A stretch of 64,000 nt of DNA from Haliclona indistincta (GCA_964017065.1 OZ024784.1:10583152-10647151); one strand, 5' to 3'. Counted from the stretch's first letter, positions 34,101 to 48,900 are shown. Program-made: numbers and translations. The notes: a model not told the origin generated them from the sequence alone.

Positions 34101-36944
34101 CTCTAACTGTATAACTCCTGGGACAGAATTTATGGCACGTCTTCATGAGCAGCTTAAGTATTTTATTAACAAAAAGCTGGCAACTGATCCAGCTTGGCAG
34201 AAGGTTGATGTCATCCTTTCAGGACACTGTGTAAGTTTTATTGTTAGACATGCATCTAAATTATCATGATTTACAGGTTCCTGGTGAGGGAGAACACAAG
34301 ATTATGGATTACATCCGCCACCAGAAGTCCCAACCAGGCTACAATCCCAACACCAGACACTGCCTATACGGTCTTGATGCTGACCTGGTTAGAAACCAAT
34401 CCCTTACTTGGAACCTGAACTAGCCTTACAGTAATTGACCATGAGCTGCTGTGATCAAATAGGCAAAAATATGGGGCAGCTTGCCTTCAAGCACCAATTT
34501 GCATGACATTTTTGTTAGACCTCAATTGTCAGAATACAACACATGTTGAAACAAACTCAACCTGATGTAATCAAAAGAGTAACTTTTCTTGCTGGTGCTT
34601 GCTAGAGTGCTGAATTGTCATGTACAGTACCTGTATCAGTGGCATAGTCCTAGTAATACTTTTAAGAGTGACTTAAGGCTTAACTCTCATGGGCTGTGTC
34701 AAAAGAATTGTGGGTTTAACCGTTTAAGTGGGAGGCTTCTCAGTTCTAAGATGATGAAGCAGGTACAATGCATAAACATTTACAACACTTCAGTGATACT
34801 TTACTTTTGCAAAAATCATCTCTAAACTTTAGTTTTTTTTGTTGTTAAAAGTTTACTTGTAATTCACTTTTAGATTATGCTTGGGCTAGTGACTCATGAG
34901 CCACACTTCTGTTTGCTTCGAGAAGAAGTTCAATTTGGAAAGAAGGCTAAGAGACAAACGTCTCCTGACACTGTGACTTTCCATCTTCTTCATCTCTCTA
35001 TACTCAGAGAGTATATTGATTATGAATTCTCTCCTGTCAAGGTAATGTTTTTTTTTATTCATAATGTGAGTTTGTGTTTATGATGTGTGCAGAAGGATTA
35101 TTGTGTTTGCACTTGTGCAGACATCACACGTGTATACACGATACACAAAGAACAAAGCTGCGGGTAGATAGATGTAGATACACGAGGCTAAGGAAATACT
35201 TTTGTATTTTTGACAGCTGCACCCAATTGTAATATGTGGCAATCTCGATTGGACGATTTCGGTTGATGACCGTCCCAAAGCAGCTAGTCTCATTCCCAGA
35301 CCACACCTCTTTCGCTATGCTTCCCAGAGGGTCTGGCAACTTGCTTGACTTTTCTCGGTCTTGGTGAAGTTTCATTCTCAGAAAATGGAAATGACCAATC
35401 AGATCGCCTTATGTTCAAAATTCACATGACAGACGTGCTGGTGAGCACATGATCAATATGCCGGTAGTGCAGTGTGTTTTGATTCACCGATGAAAGAGAG
35501 CATCTAGGGTAATCTTTGTTAACTAATAAGTATACTGTACTACGAGGCAGCCAGTCACTTCTTAGCTGGCTCAAATGAGCGATTTCTCTTCCAACAGGTA
35601 TGAAAAAATGATTTATTGTTCACGCCATTACATTTGTGAGCGTGACACGCCTTTTGGTTTTGGATTTATTGTACACAATTTACACAATTCAGATGCATGT
35701 TCTATTGAAGCAAGACACTACTGCATAATTTTGTGTTTAAAAAATCTTCCTTTTATTGAGTTATTTGTTGTCTCTCAATAGGAAGCTCTACAATTTTCTT
35801 ATGACCTGGAGTCCATTATTGATGACTGGGTTCTGATGGGATACCTAGTTGGGAATGATTTTATCCCTAGTTTGCCCAATATGCATATCAAACAGGTTGT
35901 TAAAATTAATGTGCATTAATTATGTTGAATATTTCTTTGTTATTTCATGTAGGAAATTCTTCCTTTTCTGTACAAGAAATATGCCGATGTATTACCATCA
36001 CTAGGAGGTATTATAACTACATGTATTATAACTTCTGTGCCGTAGAAGCTTGCGACCTTAGTGGGTCTGGCTGGCTGGAAATTTAACAGATGACGAAGCT
36101 AGAATGACAAGTTCTAGCGGTGATTGAAAATCATGCCAATTTTCTAGACTTATAACTACAAAGTGCTCCTGCAGAGTAACAATAAACTTGATCAAAGTGG
36201 GTTTAGTAGCGCATATTTTACTGGACGCGGTCACTCGTCCATGTATCAGCATCAGTGCAGTTGCAAGAAAAAGTGCACAATTCAATATGCATAAGATATC
36301 TACATAGTCTAAAATATTTAGGGTTTAAGCTGACGGGTAGTGTTTGCCTAATTACAAAATATAAACATCAATACTTGCAAAAGTTAGCATGCTAGAGTGC
36401 TATACAGGTAAAGGTAGTCTTGGAGCTAGCACTGGCATAATGCAAAGAAATGCTAGCAACTAAATTTATAATTTTGAATGAAGAAATGTATGAATGAAGA
36501 AAAACCATACTACAGCCTACAGGTATACTTCACACTTAGCTGCAAAGTGTTCGTGCCATGTAGTTTTACTAGAGGTCCTGAGAACAGACAAGGGCAAGGC
36601 AGCCTGCTTGACAGCAGTCTTCAGTCACATTAGGCAATAACGGGGGCTAGTTTACTACATGTACTTTTATTATTCCAGGGTATATAAACAACAATGGTAT
36701 TCTTAACATGGAAAGGTTTGAAAAGTACTTGGCCGCATTAGCAGAGGTACAGTATTGTGTTATTATAAAGTGTCACCTACTAGCATATCAAAATTACTTG
36801 CAGTTCGACTATGACCACTTCAGTGAACTTATCACTAACAGCAAATGGATGAAGAGTAAGAGTAGTCATCAACACCAAGCGGAAGAGGAATTATGGATCG
36901 ATAAGACTCAGTCAACAGATCCTGAAACCATAATGAGACTACAG
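31114..36944 (+). CDS. XRN1: XRN1 exons 1-9: conserved nuclease region
   Basis: Exons: 31114-31188, 31237-31503, 34057-34230, 34277-34387, 34874-35041, 35782-35895, 35953-36007, 36679-36746, 36804-36944. They encode the metal-binding acidic residues, the [20 protein letters not shown] block and [18 protein letters not shown]. Exon 1 ends at CAA|GTTAGT; its 48-bp intron is in frame without a stop, so an open frame runs from 31114 to 31515, but the 16 intron codons interrupt a stretch contiguous in other XRN1 proteins ([14 protein letters not shown]). Exon 3 to 4 joins SGHC|VPGEGEH. Confidence 0.95.
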
Positions 36945-39900
36945 GTATAATATTTTCAATTGAACAGTGTAACCTAACAACACAATTTGGCATCATACTC
37001 ACGGTTTCCTCCAGATAATTAATGATATTCATGACTTTTGCAAGTAGCTGTGTTTTTCTAGCCAAGGGTATTCGTGCAGACAGAGTTGCTGTGTGAAGTT
37101 TGCCTATCGATAGGCATCGATTATAGCAAATTTCAGCAACGCAGCGTTAGCAATTGCGGAGTGACAAGCTCGCCCTGTAAAGACCAAGCACGATTGATTC
37201 TAAACAATTTTTCTTTAGTTGTGCGAAAGGTACGAAGCTAAAACTGCTCGAGCATGCTCATCTGCCATCTGTGCAAGTATTCATGCGAGCTTTTCGCCAA
37301 GTGCTGCTCGTACACGATAATACAACAACGCAGGCTGTGCTGTCTGGCACCACATAGCTATAATATCGCGTACGAGCAGCGCTCGGTGAAAAGCTCGCTT
37401 AAATATCTGCACAGATGGCAGATGAGCTTGCTTGAGCAAATATACCTTCGTACTTTTCGCACAACTAAAGAAAAATTGTTTAAAATCGACTGTGCTTTGT
37501 CTTCACAGGGCGAGCTTGTCACTCCGCGATGGCTAACGCTGTGTTGCTGAAATTAATTATATTCGATGCCTATTGATAGGCAAGCAAACTGCACGCGGCA
37601 ACTCTATCTGCACGAATACCCTTGGTTAGAAAATTGCAGCTACTTGCAGAAGTCATGAATATGATTAATTTGGTCGTCCGCCACCTTAAGGTGGAATTAT
37701 AATAAAATTTAATCATAAGATAATACAAGAATGTGCGGCAAAGATACGAATTTTTACTAGTTTATTAACTATTTTTACTAGTTAGATAACATTGCGGTTT
37801 CAGACTTTTGTTCTCTCCATAAGAGTACATGGATTTTTGGGTGTTCGCAGTTCTTTATTGATTCCAGATCTGATAGCTTCAAGATGTGCAGCCTGGTGTC
37901 CTTCATGGTCCTATGCATGCATGTTGCTTGTGTTATGGCCGCCAGAGTGGTGCGTGGGCATACACGATCGCTCGGTTGACGGCCTTAGAAACTGAGGAAC
38001 GGCTAATCCATGCAATTTCGTCAAAATAATTCAGTGACTAAAGGGTTAAAACAGTGAAGGCAGCATGCATGGTGGCAACTTGTAGCCAGTGAACAGTAAC
38101 CTAGATTGTGTGAGCGAAAACTCTGTAGCTTGTACGAGTGCGCTGGAAATCGCTTCCAAGTGACATTGAGCGAAAATACGTAACGTCTCACAGCAATAGT
38201 GCAGCAGCGCTTCATTTAGTGCTTTTAGCAAACATCCATCTTTGTACTAACCAGTGGTGGCCAGCATATTCCAGAAAGCTTCTGGTCGTGTAGAAAGAGG
38301 CGGCAATGTAAGCACAACTGGTGGTATCAATAATCGAACAGTTTCCCTGTATTTTTGTATTTGTACTGTTTCTTATGGCATAAGAATATTATACAAATCA
38401 GTTTATACACAGTACAGTATAAAATAGATTGTCTTAGTCAGTACACTAAAAGTGTACTTTTTGAACATGGTGGGAGTCTGGAAGATCAATTGACCCCATG
38501 TCCCTGGCTACAAGCTTTGTGTTTAACGACAATTACTGCTCTATTCTCTAGCGAGATCTTGATATTAAGGATTTAGAGTTATACTTTGCTGCCGAAGATT
38601 CTGATCGAGAAGACATGTTTGAAACAGAAATGATGCAACACAAGCAACTTTATTATCAGATGAAGATGGGCTTTGCTATTGTGGACAAGAAAGTGCTCTA
38701 TGAGCAGGCAAAGTGTTATGCAGTTGGAGTGCAGTGGGTACTACACTACTACTATACTGGTGTACCATCATGGAGCTGGTAGGTTCACGTAGTTTATAAA
38801 CCAAGGTACATGTATGTAATGAGGGAATTGTATGTGGGAATTCTGAATTTATACAAGTGTGTATGTACTAGTAGCTGAAACTAGCTTGAAGTCGGTCACT
38901 ACACGGACGGTTTTGTCCAGTTGCTGCCTGTAGGTTGCTCATTTTTGAGAAAGGCTAGCAACATGGCGGCATGACATGTGAGTACAACACGCTCACTTGG
39001 TCTCATTATTGTGGACTTGCTCAGGCTCGCTGTGGCTACACCCAGTTACCGTAATGTTCTTATCGGATGGGAAGCTATTAGGAAAGCATGCCCGTTACAC
39101 TTGACACAAGGCTCTTCCGACTTTCGTAGGTGTCTTTCGAAGAATAGGAATCGCAAAAGCAAGATATTTTGTGGTACTTTTTGAACGGTGAGACTGCAAA
39201 CAGCCGTGTTTTTTGACGTCACACACATACTGACCGACCGACCCACCCAAACACTTAACCCTCTGATGCCTACATGTCCCGGGTAATAACCATTGCAACA
39301 AGTCAGAATTAGTTATTTGGTGACGTCTCTGCTGTTCTGTGCAAAGTGTAGCACCAAAAGCACTCCATACCCCAGTGCACCACACACTAAGGTATGCAAC
39401 AAAGCTTCATTCCACCATAGATATTACAGTACGTGATAGGAAGCTAAAATTTTCTCTAAATCAAAATGTATTACGTGACGTCATGTCGAGGTGGTCAATG
39501 CATATTACCGCGCGTAGTAGTGATTACTAATTAGCAACAGAGGAGCGCGGTGTAGTTTTTTGCCTGTCTTTAGCCTATTCTAGTGCATTTATTGTATTGT
39601 TGAAGATTGCGTGTTTCATACTACCGGCCTTGAATGGATACCAGTACTGGCAAATCACGATAAACAGAAGATTTGTGAGTATAATGGCGGATTACAGATC
39701 TGTATACACAAATTCTCGAAGAGCCAAAGGTTCTACGACTTGATTTTGGTACCAATATAAAGCCACTAGTCATCTGCATGTACTGAACCAGTTAGTACAC
39801 GCAGATGACTAGATGAATTATACTTTACACGCAGATGAATTATACTTTATCCGCTATAGACACGAACTCGTCTCTTCGGTCAGGATTTTGTATACACAAA

Positions 39901-42900
39901 TTCTCCATACTGGCTGGATCAACGGCGCTTTGTAAGCTCTAAACCAACGGTACATACCCTACGATGTGTACTGGGCTGGATATCCAGCCATTCTTTGACC
40001 GTGTAAATAGGTCTTGCTTCTTGGCTGTGCTATTAGAGAATCTCCATTTATTTAAAACACGGAGAGCACAATACACAGAACGCGGAAAATACACGGAAAA
40101 TATAATCGTCATGCATCAACCACCCAATTAAGTGCGACTTCCTATCCTGTACTATAATGTCTATGATTCCACCAGCTCTGACTCTGAGAAAAAAATTACA
40201 CAAGAGCCGCCCAGACGAGCGTGGCAAAATGGGAGAAATCGTAGCTTGGTCTTACAACAGAGCCACTTCGACAGCAACAGTGTCTTCTTTACCAACTGGT
40301 GGTGATCACATTTATTACTTCATCCTGCCTTGATTTTCTCAGAACAGCTTTACAACTTTACTGCTACTCGACCCAAGGCGCTGCATTGACTGTATCAACA
40401 TATCTCCGTATATCCCTCTGTATACTATACCGTTTCGTATCCACCTCTGGTACATGTACTATAATTATTATCTGTGGTATTATCAAAATCTCTCCACTGT
40501 ATATCGTAACAAAGTAATTTTCGGAAACATGTTTCTCTTTCTTTCAGGTTTTACCCATATCACTATGCTCCTTTTGTGTCTGACATTAAAGGAATCAGTA
40601 ACCTGCAAATAGAATTTGAACTGGGAGAACCATTTTTTCCCTTTCAACAGCTGCTGGCAGTGTTACCAGCTGCTTCAAGATTCCTACTGCCCAAGCCTTA
40701 TCAGGTTAATGAGTCTTGTGTGTAAATGCATGTATTTTATATCAGTGCCTGTATGTAAGACTTCATGAGGGTCTCTGTCAACAGCTTGCAAGCCAATACA
40801 CCAACCACTAGCACTGATGCATGGTCTATTGGCCAGTCAATCTTGTTACCATTGTGTGTTACTTGCTTGTTGATTTACCAGTGGCAGATTTCTTAATGAG
40901 TTTTCGTCAAAATTTGCAAATCTCGCTGGAAATGCTCCAAATGAACTGTAAGTGTTCTAAATAATCATTTGAGGCAGTTTCTGAGAGAAATAGAGGCCGA
41001 AGGATTAAGGTGGTCAATACACAAGCGAGATAGTATCTTCATAATCTTTGAACCAGTGCTGCTATCCTGTAGTACACATGCAATCTAGTCAGATAGTTTT
41101 ATCTAACTCTAGATCGCCAGTGACAGTAAGCTAATCATGCCATAACTCAAGAACACAGCTTCATATAAAGTTTATGTATGTTCAAAGTGAGATAATCTCT
41201 TGCATTGCTTGTTCAGAGCTTACCTTTCAACATGTGCCACAAAACTGAAGAAACAGATGGAATGACAGACAGACTATTGTACATGTATGTCTTGTGGCTC
41301 CACCCACCGAGGCATAGTTGCAGTACAGCATTTACTGCTAGTAATAGCACTGAGTAGCAGTATCAGCATAATTTATGTATAGCTGCAGTAGACTAATTTC
41401 AGCCAGTAGTGCAAACGTATCCCAACTCATAATAATTGTGTGCTCGCTCAGGCTCTCTGTCAGTCACAGAAATGTTTTTATTAGAAGTCATGGCCATAGC
41501 ACTCGGGCTCAGGACTCTCCCAACTTTGTAGGAGCCTTTTGAAGAATAGGGATTGCAAAACCTAGTGTTGGGCTGTGTTGGAGATCTTTTTTTGCTTTAA
41601 GCAGTAAGTCAGAATTCAGCCGTGTTTTTGATGACGTACAAACATACTCATACATACTGAATGATCAACAAAGCCAAATCCTTAACCGTCCTATGCCCAC
41701 TCGTCCATGGTAATTATTAATTGAAAATAAAGTAAGTGATACATTAGGATTTTTATGATTTAAGTTCAAATATTGTGAGTTCAATACAAAATAATAGTTT
41801 TTTTGTAACTTAAAATGAACCAGTTCTCTGCTTCTTATAGGGTTTGATGGTAAATGAAGACTCTCCACTGATCGATTACTATCCAGCATTGTTTGAGACT
41901 GACCTTAATGGCAAGCAGCATGAGTGGGAAGCAGTGGTGGTCATCCCCTTCATTGATGAAGTAACAGCAACCAATAATACTATAATGTTTGATAGATTGA
42001 TCATTTAAGTGATCCTTGTCTGTTGTTGTGTGTGTATCATAATTATGTGTTCGCATTGCAACTGCTTAAGGTGCTGTGTAAATGGGATAACCGGATACCA
42101 ACTTTTGAAAGAAACGTACCCATAGCTTTTATCATTGCTATGAGTGCTAGTGAGGGTCCTATAGCAAGATAAAACTTGCATTCTGTTTGTCACTTCGTGA
42201 GTACTTGAACACCACATAATTGATTCCGATGATTATGTAATTAACTTCTGTTGAGTAACTTGGCTACATGTAAACAAGGCAGCACATGCATGTACACGGG
42301 TACGTGTGTATCTGCATGGAGCCATGTATACACCACCTTAATTTGTTTTTTTTGATGGGTCCTGCTTATTGCCTTTTCTGTTGCTTGTATGTTTTATCAT
42401 TTTCTGCCTGTTATGCATGTTACGAAGCTTTACAGAGCCATTGTATTTATGATGATTCATGTAATATATTCAGGACCAGCTTCTGGCTGCCATGACACCA
42501 CTTGCTGACCATCTTTCTAAGGAGGAATCTGAGCGTAATGCACACGGATCGTGCTTACTATATCAGTACAATCGCCAAGTAATAAATCACACGTATCCTT
42601 CTCCCTGGCCAACACAGTTTCCTGACATTATGAATTGCAAAGTAGAGTAAGCTAAATACAAATGGCTGTATAATTAGTTTGAATCACTACTTCTCTAGAT
42701 GCAAGGATCTTTCTTCTGATCCTTTTTCCATAGGAATGGAGAATATTATATATGGATTGTTGCCTAAAGTTTCACTTGATGTGTATTTTCCAGGATTTCC
42801 AACACTCAAGCACATCCCACATAAGGTGTGTACAAACCATATTGTTATATACTCCACCTGTTCTTCAAATGAACCGCCTGTGGAACAAATAAGATGTTCC

Positions 42901-45900
42901 ATTAAAACCTGGCAAGTGACCGTCCATGAGTGTAACAGACGAATTGTTACACAGCAAATTCCCAATGCAAATGTATGCACTGGGAGCTTAGGGTGGTACA
43001 ATACAGTTGTACCACTCATGGGCAGGTCTGGCGGCAACCATGAATACCGTATAGCCGGTTATTTTCATGTGGATTTAATTTTCGAACGGCTGGTGTGGGT
43101 CGAAAATTAGATTTCAAAAAATTCTTTTTACCTATTTAAGGTGGCGGTGTACCCGTTTTTATGAATATTAATGAGCGACTTTATTTTGTCTGCTGCTCGT
43201 GACAGAGCAACGCTAGCAGCGTGAAACTCGCTCTGATGCATCAATGAGTGTGTCTCAATGCATAATGCAGCTTGAAACGTTGCAAAATATTCTACACCAA
43301 GGAATAATGTAGGAACAATCGACATTGTACGGATACGCATTTTTCTAGCCAAAAATCTCTCCTGGCTAACCGTGCAGCAAAGGTTACCAGCTGAAATTCG
43401 ACTCTTATAAACCATTTCTAGGTGCAGACGAAGAGTTTTCTGCATTTACTTTTTCTGATTTTAAGAAAAACACTTTTACATTCTAAATCATGGCTGATTT
43501 TGCAGTGACGTCCATGTTTGTCGATGCATAGAACAGCTACGTTCAGCGTGGGTCAACAAAACTCTTCGTCAGCACCTAGAAATGGTTTTTAAGAGTCGAA
43601 TTTCACCTGGTAACCTTTGCTGCACGGTTAGTCAGGAGAGATTTTTGGCTAGAAAAATGCGTATCCGTACGATGTCGATTGTTCCTACATTATTCCTTGG
43701 TGTAGAAAATTGTGCAACGTTTCAAGCTGCATTATACATTGAGACACACTCATTGATGCATCAGAGCGAGTTTCACGCTGCTAGCGTTGCTCCTTCACGA
43801 GCTGCAGATAAAAGAAAGTCGCTCATTAATATTCATAAAAACGGGTATACCGCCACCTTAAAAAGTTCTGTGACGTGGGTCTGTGACAAAAATTAGACCC
43901 AGCCAAAATTTGGCTAACGAAATATTTGACCAGCGAAAAAAACCGACTATACGGCACACAGTAGGCAAAGCAGGCACACAGCAGGACAGTAGTGCCTGCT
44001 TTGCCAACTATTCAGATAAGGCTCTCTAATAGCCACCCACGCAGTCCGCCTGAGAGCCTGGTACGAGGCTAAGTGCATGCCCTATACCGGAAGGTGAAGA
44101 GCTCTGTAGTGCGCACTTTATATACACAACGAGCACATAGGAGTAATAACAAAACAATTAATGTATGGATCCTTTTGTGTAACATTGGATTTGTCCGCAC
44201 TCGCTTCCGGTCTCGTTGTTAAAAATAGACCGCTAGCTTGTGCGTACAAATCCAATGTTACATATGGAGCCATACATTAATGGTTTTGTTATTACTCCTA
44301 CTAGCGTTTCTATTCTAGGAATTTCTATTCTAGGAATGTGCGCTTGCTGGCAGGAATTCCTAAAATGCCTGCCATCACCATTCTATAGAATAGTGGGCAT
44401 TCTAATTGTGTGCAGATTGAGTGGCCTCGCAATTATAAATTCAGTGTGAAGAATCAAGACTGAAGGCTGTATACTCTACACGATCAATAATGAGATTCGT
44501 TAATTTTACTCACATGCAGCATTCTCCCTGGCCATGCTGCAAGCGTTCTTTCGAGGCTAGTATTGCTCACAAAGCAGTTTAAGCTCCATTCGACTCGAAA
44601 GGATTGCTCAGGCTTCCTAATAACGGTGGATTTGAATGGCAAATTTTGTTTGTCAAAATGACAACTATAGCTTGGACGAGTGATAACAAGCACAGACGTT
44701 AGCGTCAACTCTCTGGTATGCCATTAGAAATGTATGGGATCTCTGGAGCTTTAGCAATGCAGCAAGGTACAGCTCTGATTCTTGATAAAAGATGCGCATT
44801 GGTGCCATTAAGATATATTGCAAATTTGGCTTCAAAGATGGCAAGTTACGAGAGGTGCTATTAGTCCAACTCAACGCACACATACTATAATCTATGACTT
44901 TGCTTTTTACTAGAGTGTCTGGTATAGACATATTTTATTGTACTGTATAGTTCTTAAGGTGGCGGTATAGCCGTTTTTATGAATATTAATGAGCGACTTT
45001 CTTTTATCTGCAGCTCGTGACAGAGCAACGCTAGCAGCGTGAAACTCGCTCTGATGCATCAATTAGCGTGTCTCAATGTATAATGCAGCTTGAAACGTTG
45101 CACAATATTCTACACCAAGGAATAATGTAGGAACAATCGACATCGTACGGATACGCATTTTTCTCGCCAAAAATCTCTCCTGGCTAACCGTGTTACCAGC
45201 TGAAATTCGACTCTTATAAACCATTTCTAGGTGCTGACGAAGAGTCTTCTGCATTTAATTTTTCTGATTTTAAGAAAAACACTTTTACATTCTAAATCAT
45301 GGCTGATTTTGCAGTGACGTCCATGTTTGTCGGGTTACAAATAATATGAATACTAAGAGATACAAATACGCATGAATGCCTCGCGCGGAGTTTATTAAGT
45401 AGTTATTATTGACCACCTAAAATATGTTTTGGTGGGGCTCAACAGCAGACGACCGGCAGGTACAGATATAGCGAGCTAGCTTCCTGTTTTCGGCCTCGTG
45501 GACTCGTGCCAGACGACCTAAGAGTCAGTGCCGGTTCCGTGTATTGTTAGTACTTATGATGGCGTAAGGTAACTCGGGGTAATTCAGAATACCGAGTAAT
45601 TCGGAATGGTATAGCAGAACGACGGTTTGATGAAATTCTTTTTGCTAGTTTATTAGAAATAATGCATTTACACAAATATTTAATGCAGAAGCCAACACTT
45701 GTATTGTAAACTAAGGCGTGTGCTAAATTGAAATTCGTATTTATAACAATCCAAAACGCAAAGCAGACAAGACTGCAGCTTGAAACAGCTGTCAAGATAG
45801 TCGATGAGTGGCAAAATATCCTCTGCAAGTTGTACAACATCACAGCAACCATTGTACACAGGCACGTGAATTATGGAGCAACCTAGGACAGAAAGAAACG

Positions 45901-48900
45901 CACAAATCACAGATCCATCATCATGCAAACATGCATAGTACCTGAAATCATGCTGTTAATGCGAAAGGGGCAGGTCCCCAGACTAAATCCACACGTAGGA
46001 AACTGATGCAAAAAAATCTAGAACGAATTGCAAAAATCGCTCTGTACGTTTGTGTGCAAGACGCCACTGATCACTGCGGTGTTTAAAGCGCATTGAACTG
46101 TCACTCAAAAGTTGAGAAAACAGCCACAAACCCTCCGTGTATTATTTTGCCATACTCTTATGGAAGATCTAACTAATTATTAAGTAGTTATAACCATGAA
46201 TGTTAACAATGGTACCTTATTACATAGTACGTCATCTTTCACCAATCGGATTGCTCTATTCGAGGGCATTAATGTAGGTTATTGACCGCGCGTAGCGTCT
46301 CCTATAGCAACAGACCGTTGCGTCTTTGCGAGTTTGAAAAATTCGCGATGTTATTGCGCTCACAGTGATGAACTATGTAATACCGTATAGCCGGTTATTT
46401 TCATGTAGATTTAATTTTCAAACGGCTGGTGCGTGTCGAAAATTAGATTTCGAAAAATTCTTTTTGCCTATTTAAAATGTTTTGTGACGTGGCTCTGTGA
46501 CGAAAATTAGAACCAGCCAAAATTTGGCTAACGAAATATTTGGCCAGCGAAAAAAACCGGCTATACGGTAAATCATTTATTGCCCTACACAACTCGGGCA
46601 TTAACCGACATTAATGACCTCGGGAAAGTCGGTTGCCCTCGTACAGTCTCGAGCTGCGCCCTCGACCTTTACTCGGGCGACCGATTTTCCCGCGGTCATT
46701 AATGTCGGTTAATGCCCTCGCGTGAGGGCAATAACTAATACTTAAATTACTATTCTTTTACAGGCTAATCTCAAGCTGCAAGGTGTGCAAGTTTTCCAAA
46801 GTGTCAGTCGTGGAGAGAATATGTGTATCACTATTTTATCTCAAAGTGACTTTTCAGAGGTAGTCATCAGAATAATTTTAGTTGTTAACCTAAAATGACT
46901 TACTTTTTTGTTCAGAATATTAAAGACCTTGCAGAAGAAATGATTGGCAAGACCTGCTATGTTGGATGGCCTTACCTTGTTGAGGCTAAAGTCTTGAGTC
47001 TGTCAGATAGCAAAACAAGGTAATATGAAGCACCAAAGGTGCAGGTGCCTCGGTGGAATTGCATGCATACTGGACATGCTTTGACCATCAGCACACAGTA
47101 ACTACAGCTATTCCATCTAACAGATTTATAAAGTACAATGCAAGCTATAGATACAGGCTGGCAAAAATAACAGAAGCCAATAGTATGTTACTACAATGTA
47201 ATAATAAGCTGGGCGTGGGCCACTCTAAAAGAAGGAACTAGGAAATAAGAAATGGAAATGAGGAAACAGAGAAATGACAAGATACCACGAAATTCTTGAT
47301 AAGACGTCACAATTATCCAGTGTTCTATCATTGGCAATGGCGGCCCAGTTTATTGACCTAATTGTCATAGTGGATAGCGATTCCATTGGCAGTGATGATA
47401 TCACTTGAAATCAATGTTACGTCCATTATTGTTACAGAGCTCTACAGCAAAAATAATGTGCAACATTCATAGGCTGCGAATTAGTCTGTAAGACTCTGGA
47501 CTATTGATAACTTCAGTGTGAACTCTCACCTCATTAAAAAACGATTGAAACATCGATATTACACCCATTTTAACTTAAATTTTGCTCAAGCTCATTACAT
47601 CCCTTTGGGGTCAGGCTCTGCGTTCGCCAATGTCTGCAATAGAAACTCGAGCACGCCTGAGATGCCAACAGAGCAGCGATGTAACATAACCTACCTATCG
47701 AGCAGTTTCTTGGTTATAGCAACGCTTGTTAGCGTCTCAGGCATGCTTGAATTTGTATCACAGCCATTGGTGAACGCAGAACTCTAACCTCAAAGGCTAA
47801 TATACATCATGATTGATTTTGAGAGTTCACACCAAACTCATTTATAGCATTTCACTGTAGGAATGGCTCTACAAAGCAATAATTGAATTTTCAAGCATTC
47901 CATGGTTTTCTGTCATCTATTTCTCCGTTTCCTCATTTCCTCATTTCCGTTTCCAATTTCTTATTTCCTCATTCCTCCTTTTAGAGCGACCCGGACCCGC
48001 TGGGCCCACACAAAGGCAAGCACACAGCCATGCTCGTAGCAGTTTTTTTTTGGTTTTTGCTGAATTTTATCTGGACCTGCCACGCTATCCTGTAGTCAAG
48101 ATCAAACCTACAATCTGCTAGCTAGTTAACCATGGACACATTCGACTTCGGAGAAGTCCAGATCGCCAGAAACGATTGGCAAAGTAAGCAAATCATGCCA
48201 TAACTCACGAACAAAGCTTTAATTAAAAAATCTAAGGCCATCAATTTCAAGCTATTAACGTGTTATGTCGATATTGCACTTACCACCAGTTGATTCTTCG
48301 CCGTCTTTCAGAACTAGAGCGCACAGACATACACACACACAGACACGCATGATTATTGTATGCCTCGTGGCTCTGCCCACTGTGGCATGTCACGCTCTGT
48401 TTATCGACGATAATTCATGCTTGAAAAGGCTGTGTCAGTCGCTCAAGAATGTTGTTGGCTTGAAATCAGGTGATTTTCATTAACTAGCTAACGCTACACG
48501 CCGTCTTATCTTGCGAGAAAATTTGTACAGTGTTTGTGACAGTGAGTGTGCTTAGTGCTTTGTAGATTTCGACGAGAGTCGTTGACTATGCGAGGACGCA
48601 CGTTATGATGCTTCACAGTGAGTTTTGTGTTGTTCAGTAGGCTCTGTTGGACGAGACAACAAAAATATTTTTATTCACAAATGAACGGTATCCCGCCACC
48701 TTACAGCCCGTTTACACTTGAGCTTAGAACGGTTCCAGAACCGTTCCAAGCCCAATGTAAACGGATGCAGAACCGTTCCAAACCGATCTGATTCGCTGGG
48801 ATCGGTTCGACATACAAGTGTAGGTCCAGACCGATCCAGAACGGTTATTTTTTATAGTGTAAAAGGAAGCGATCCCAAGTATGCATTTTAGTGTACTAAA

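Larger units (their letters stand above)
43045..43954. mobile_element. MITE with TACCGTATAGCCGG ends, interrupted
   Basis: It starts TACCGTATAGCCGGTTATTT and ends CCGACTATACGG. Without the 722 bp at 43140-43861 its halves match the uninterrupted 190-bp element at 46381-46570 almost base for base. It is the host of the foldback insertion. Confidence 0.9.

Noticed and set aside
42679..43110. 143-codon frame across XRN1 exon 14
   Set aside because: Only 42699-42825 is exon; the frame then runs through the GT donor into intron and a MITE by chance.
48265..48483. 72-codon frame in XRN1 intron 16
   Set aside because: Contains a CA-repeat-derived His/Thr stretch and lies inside a repeat shared with intron 11.
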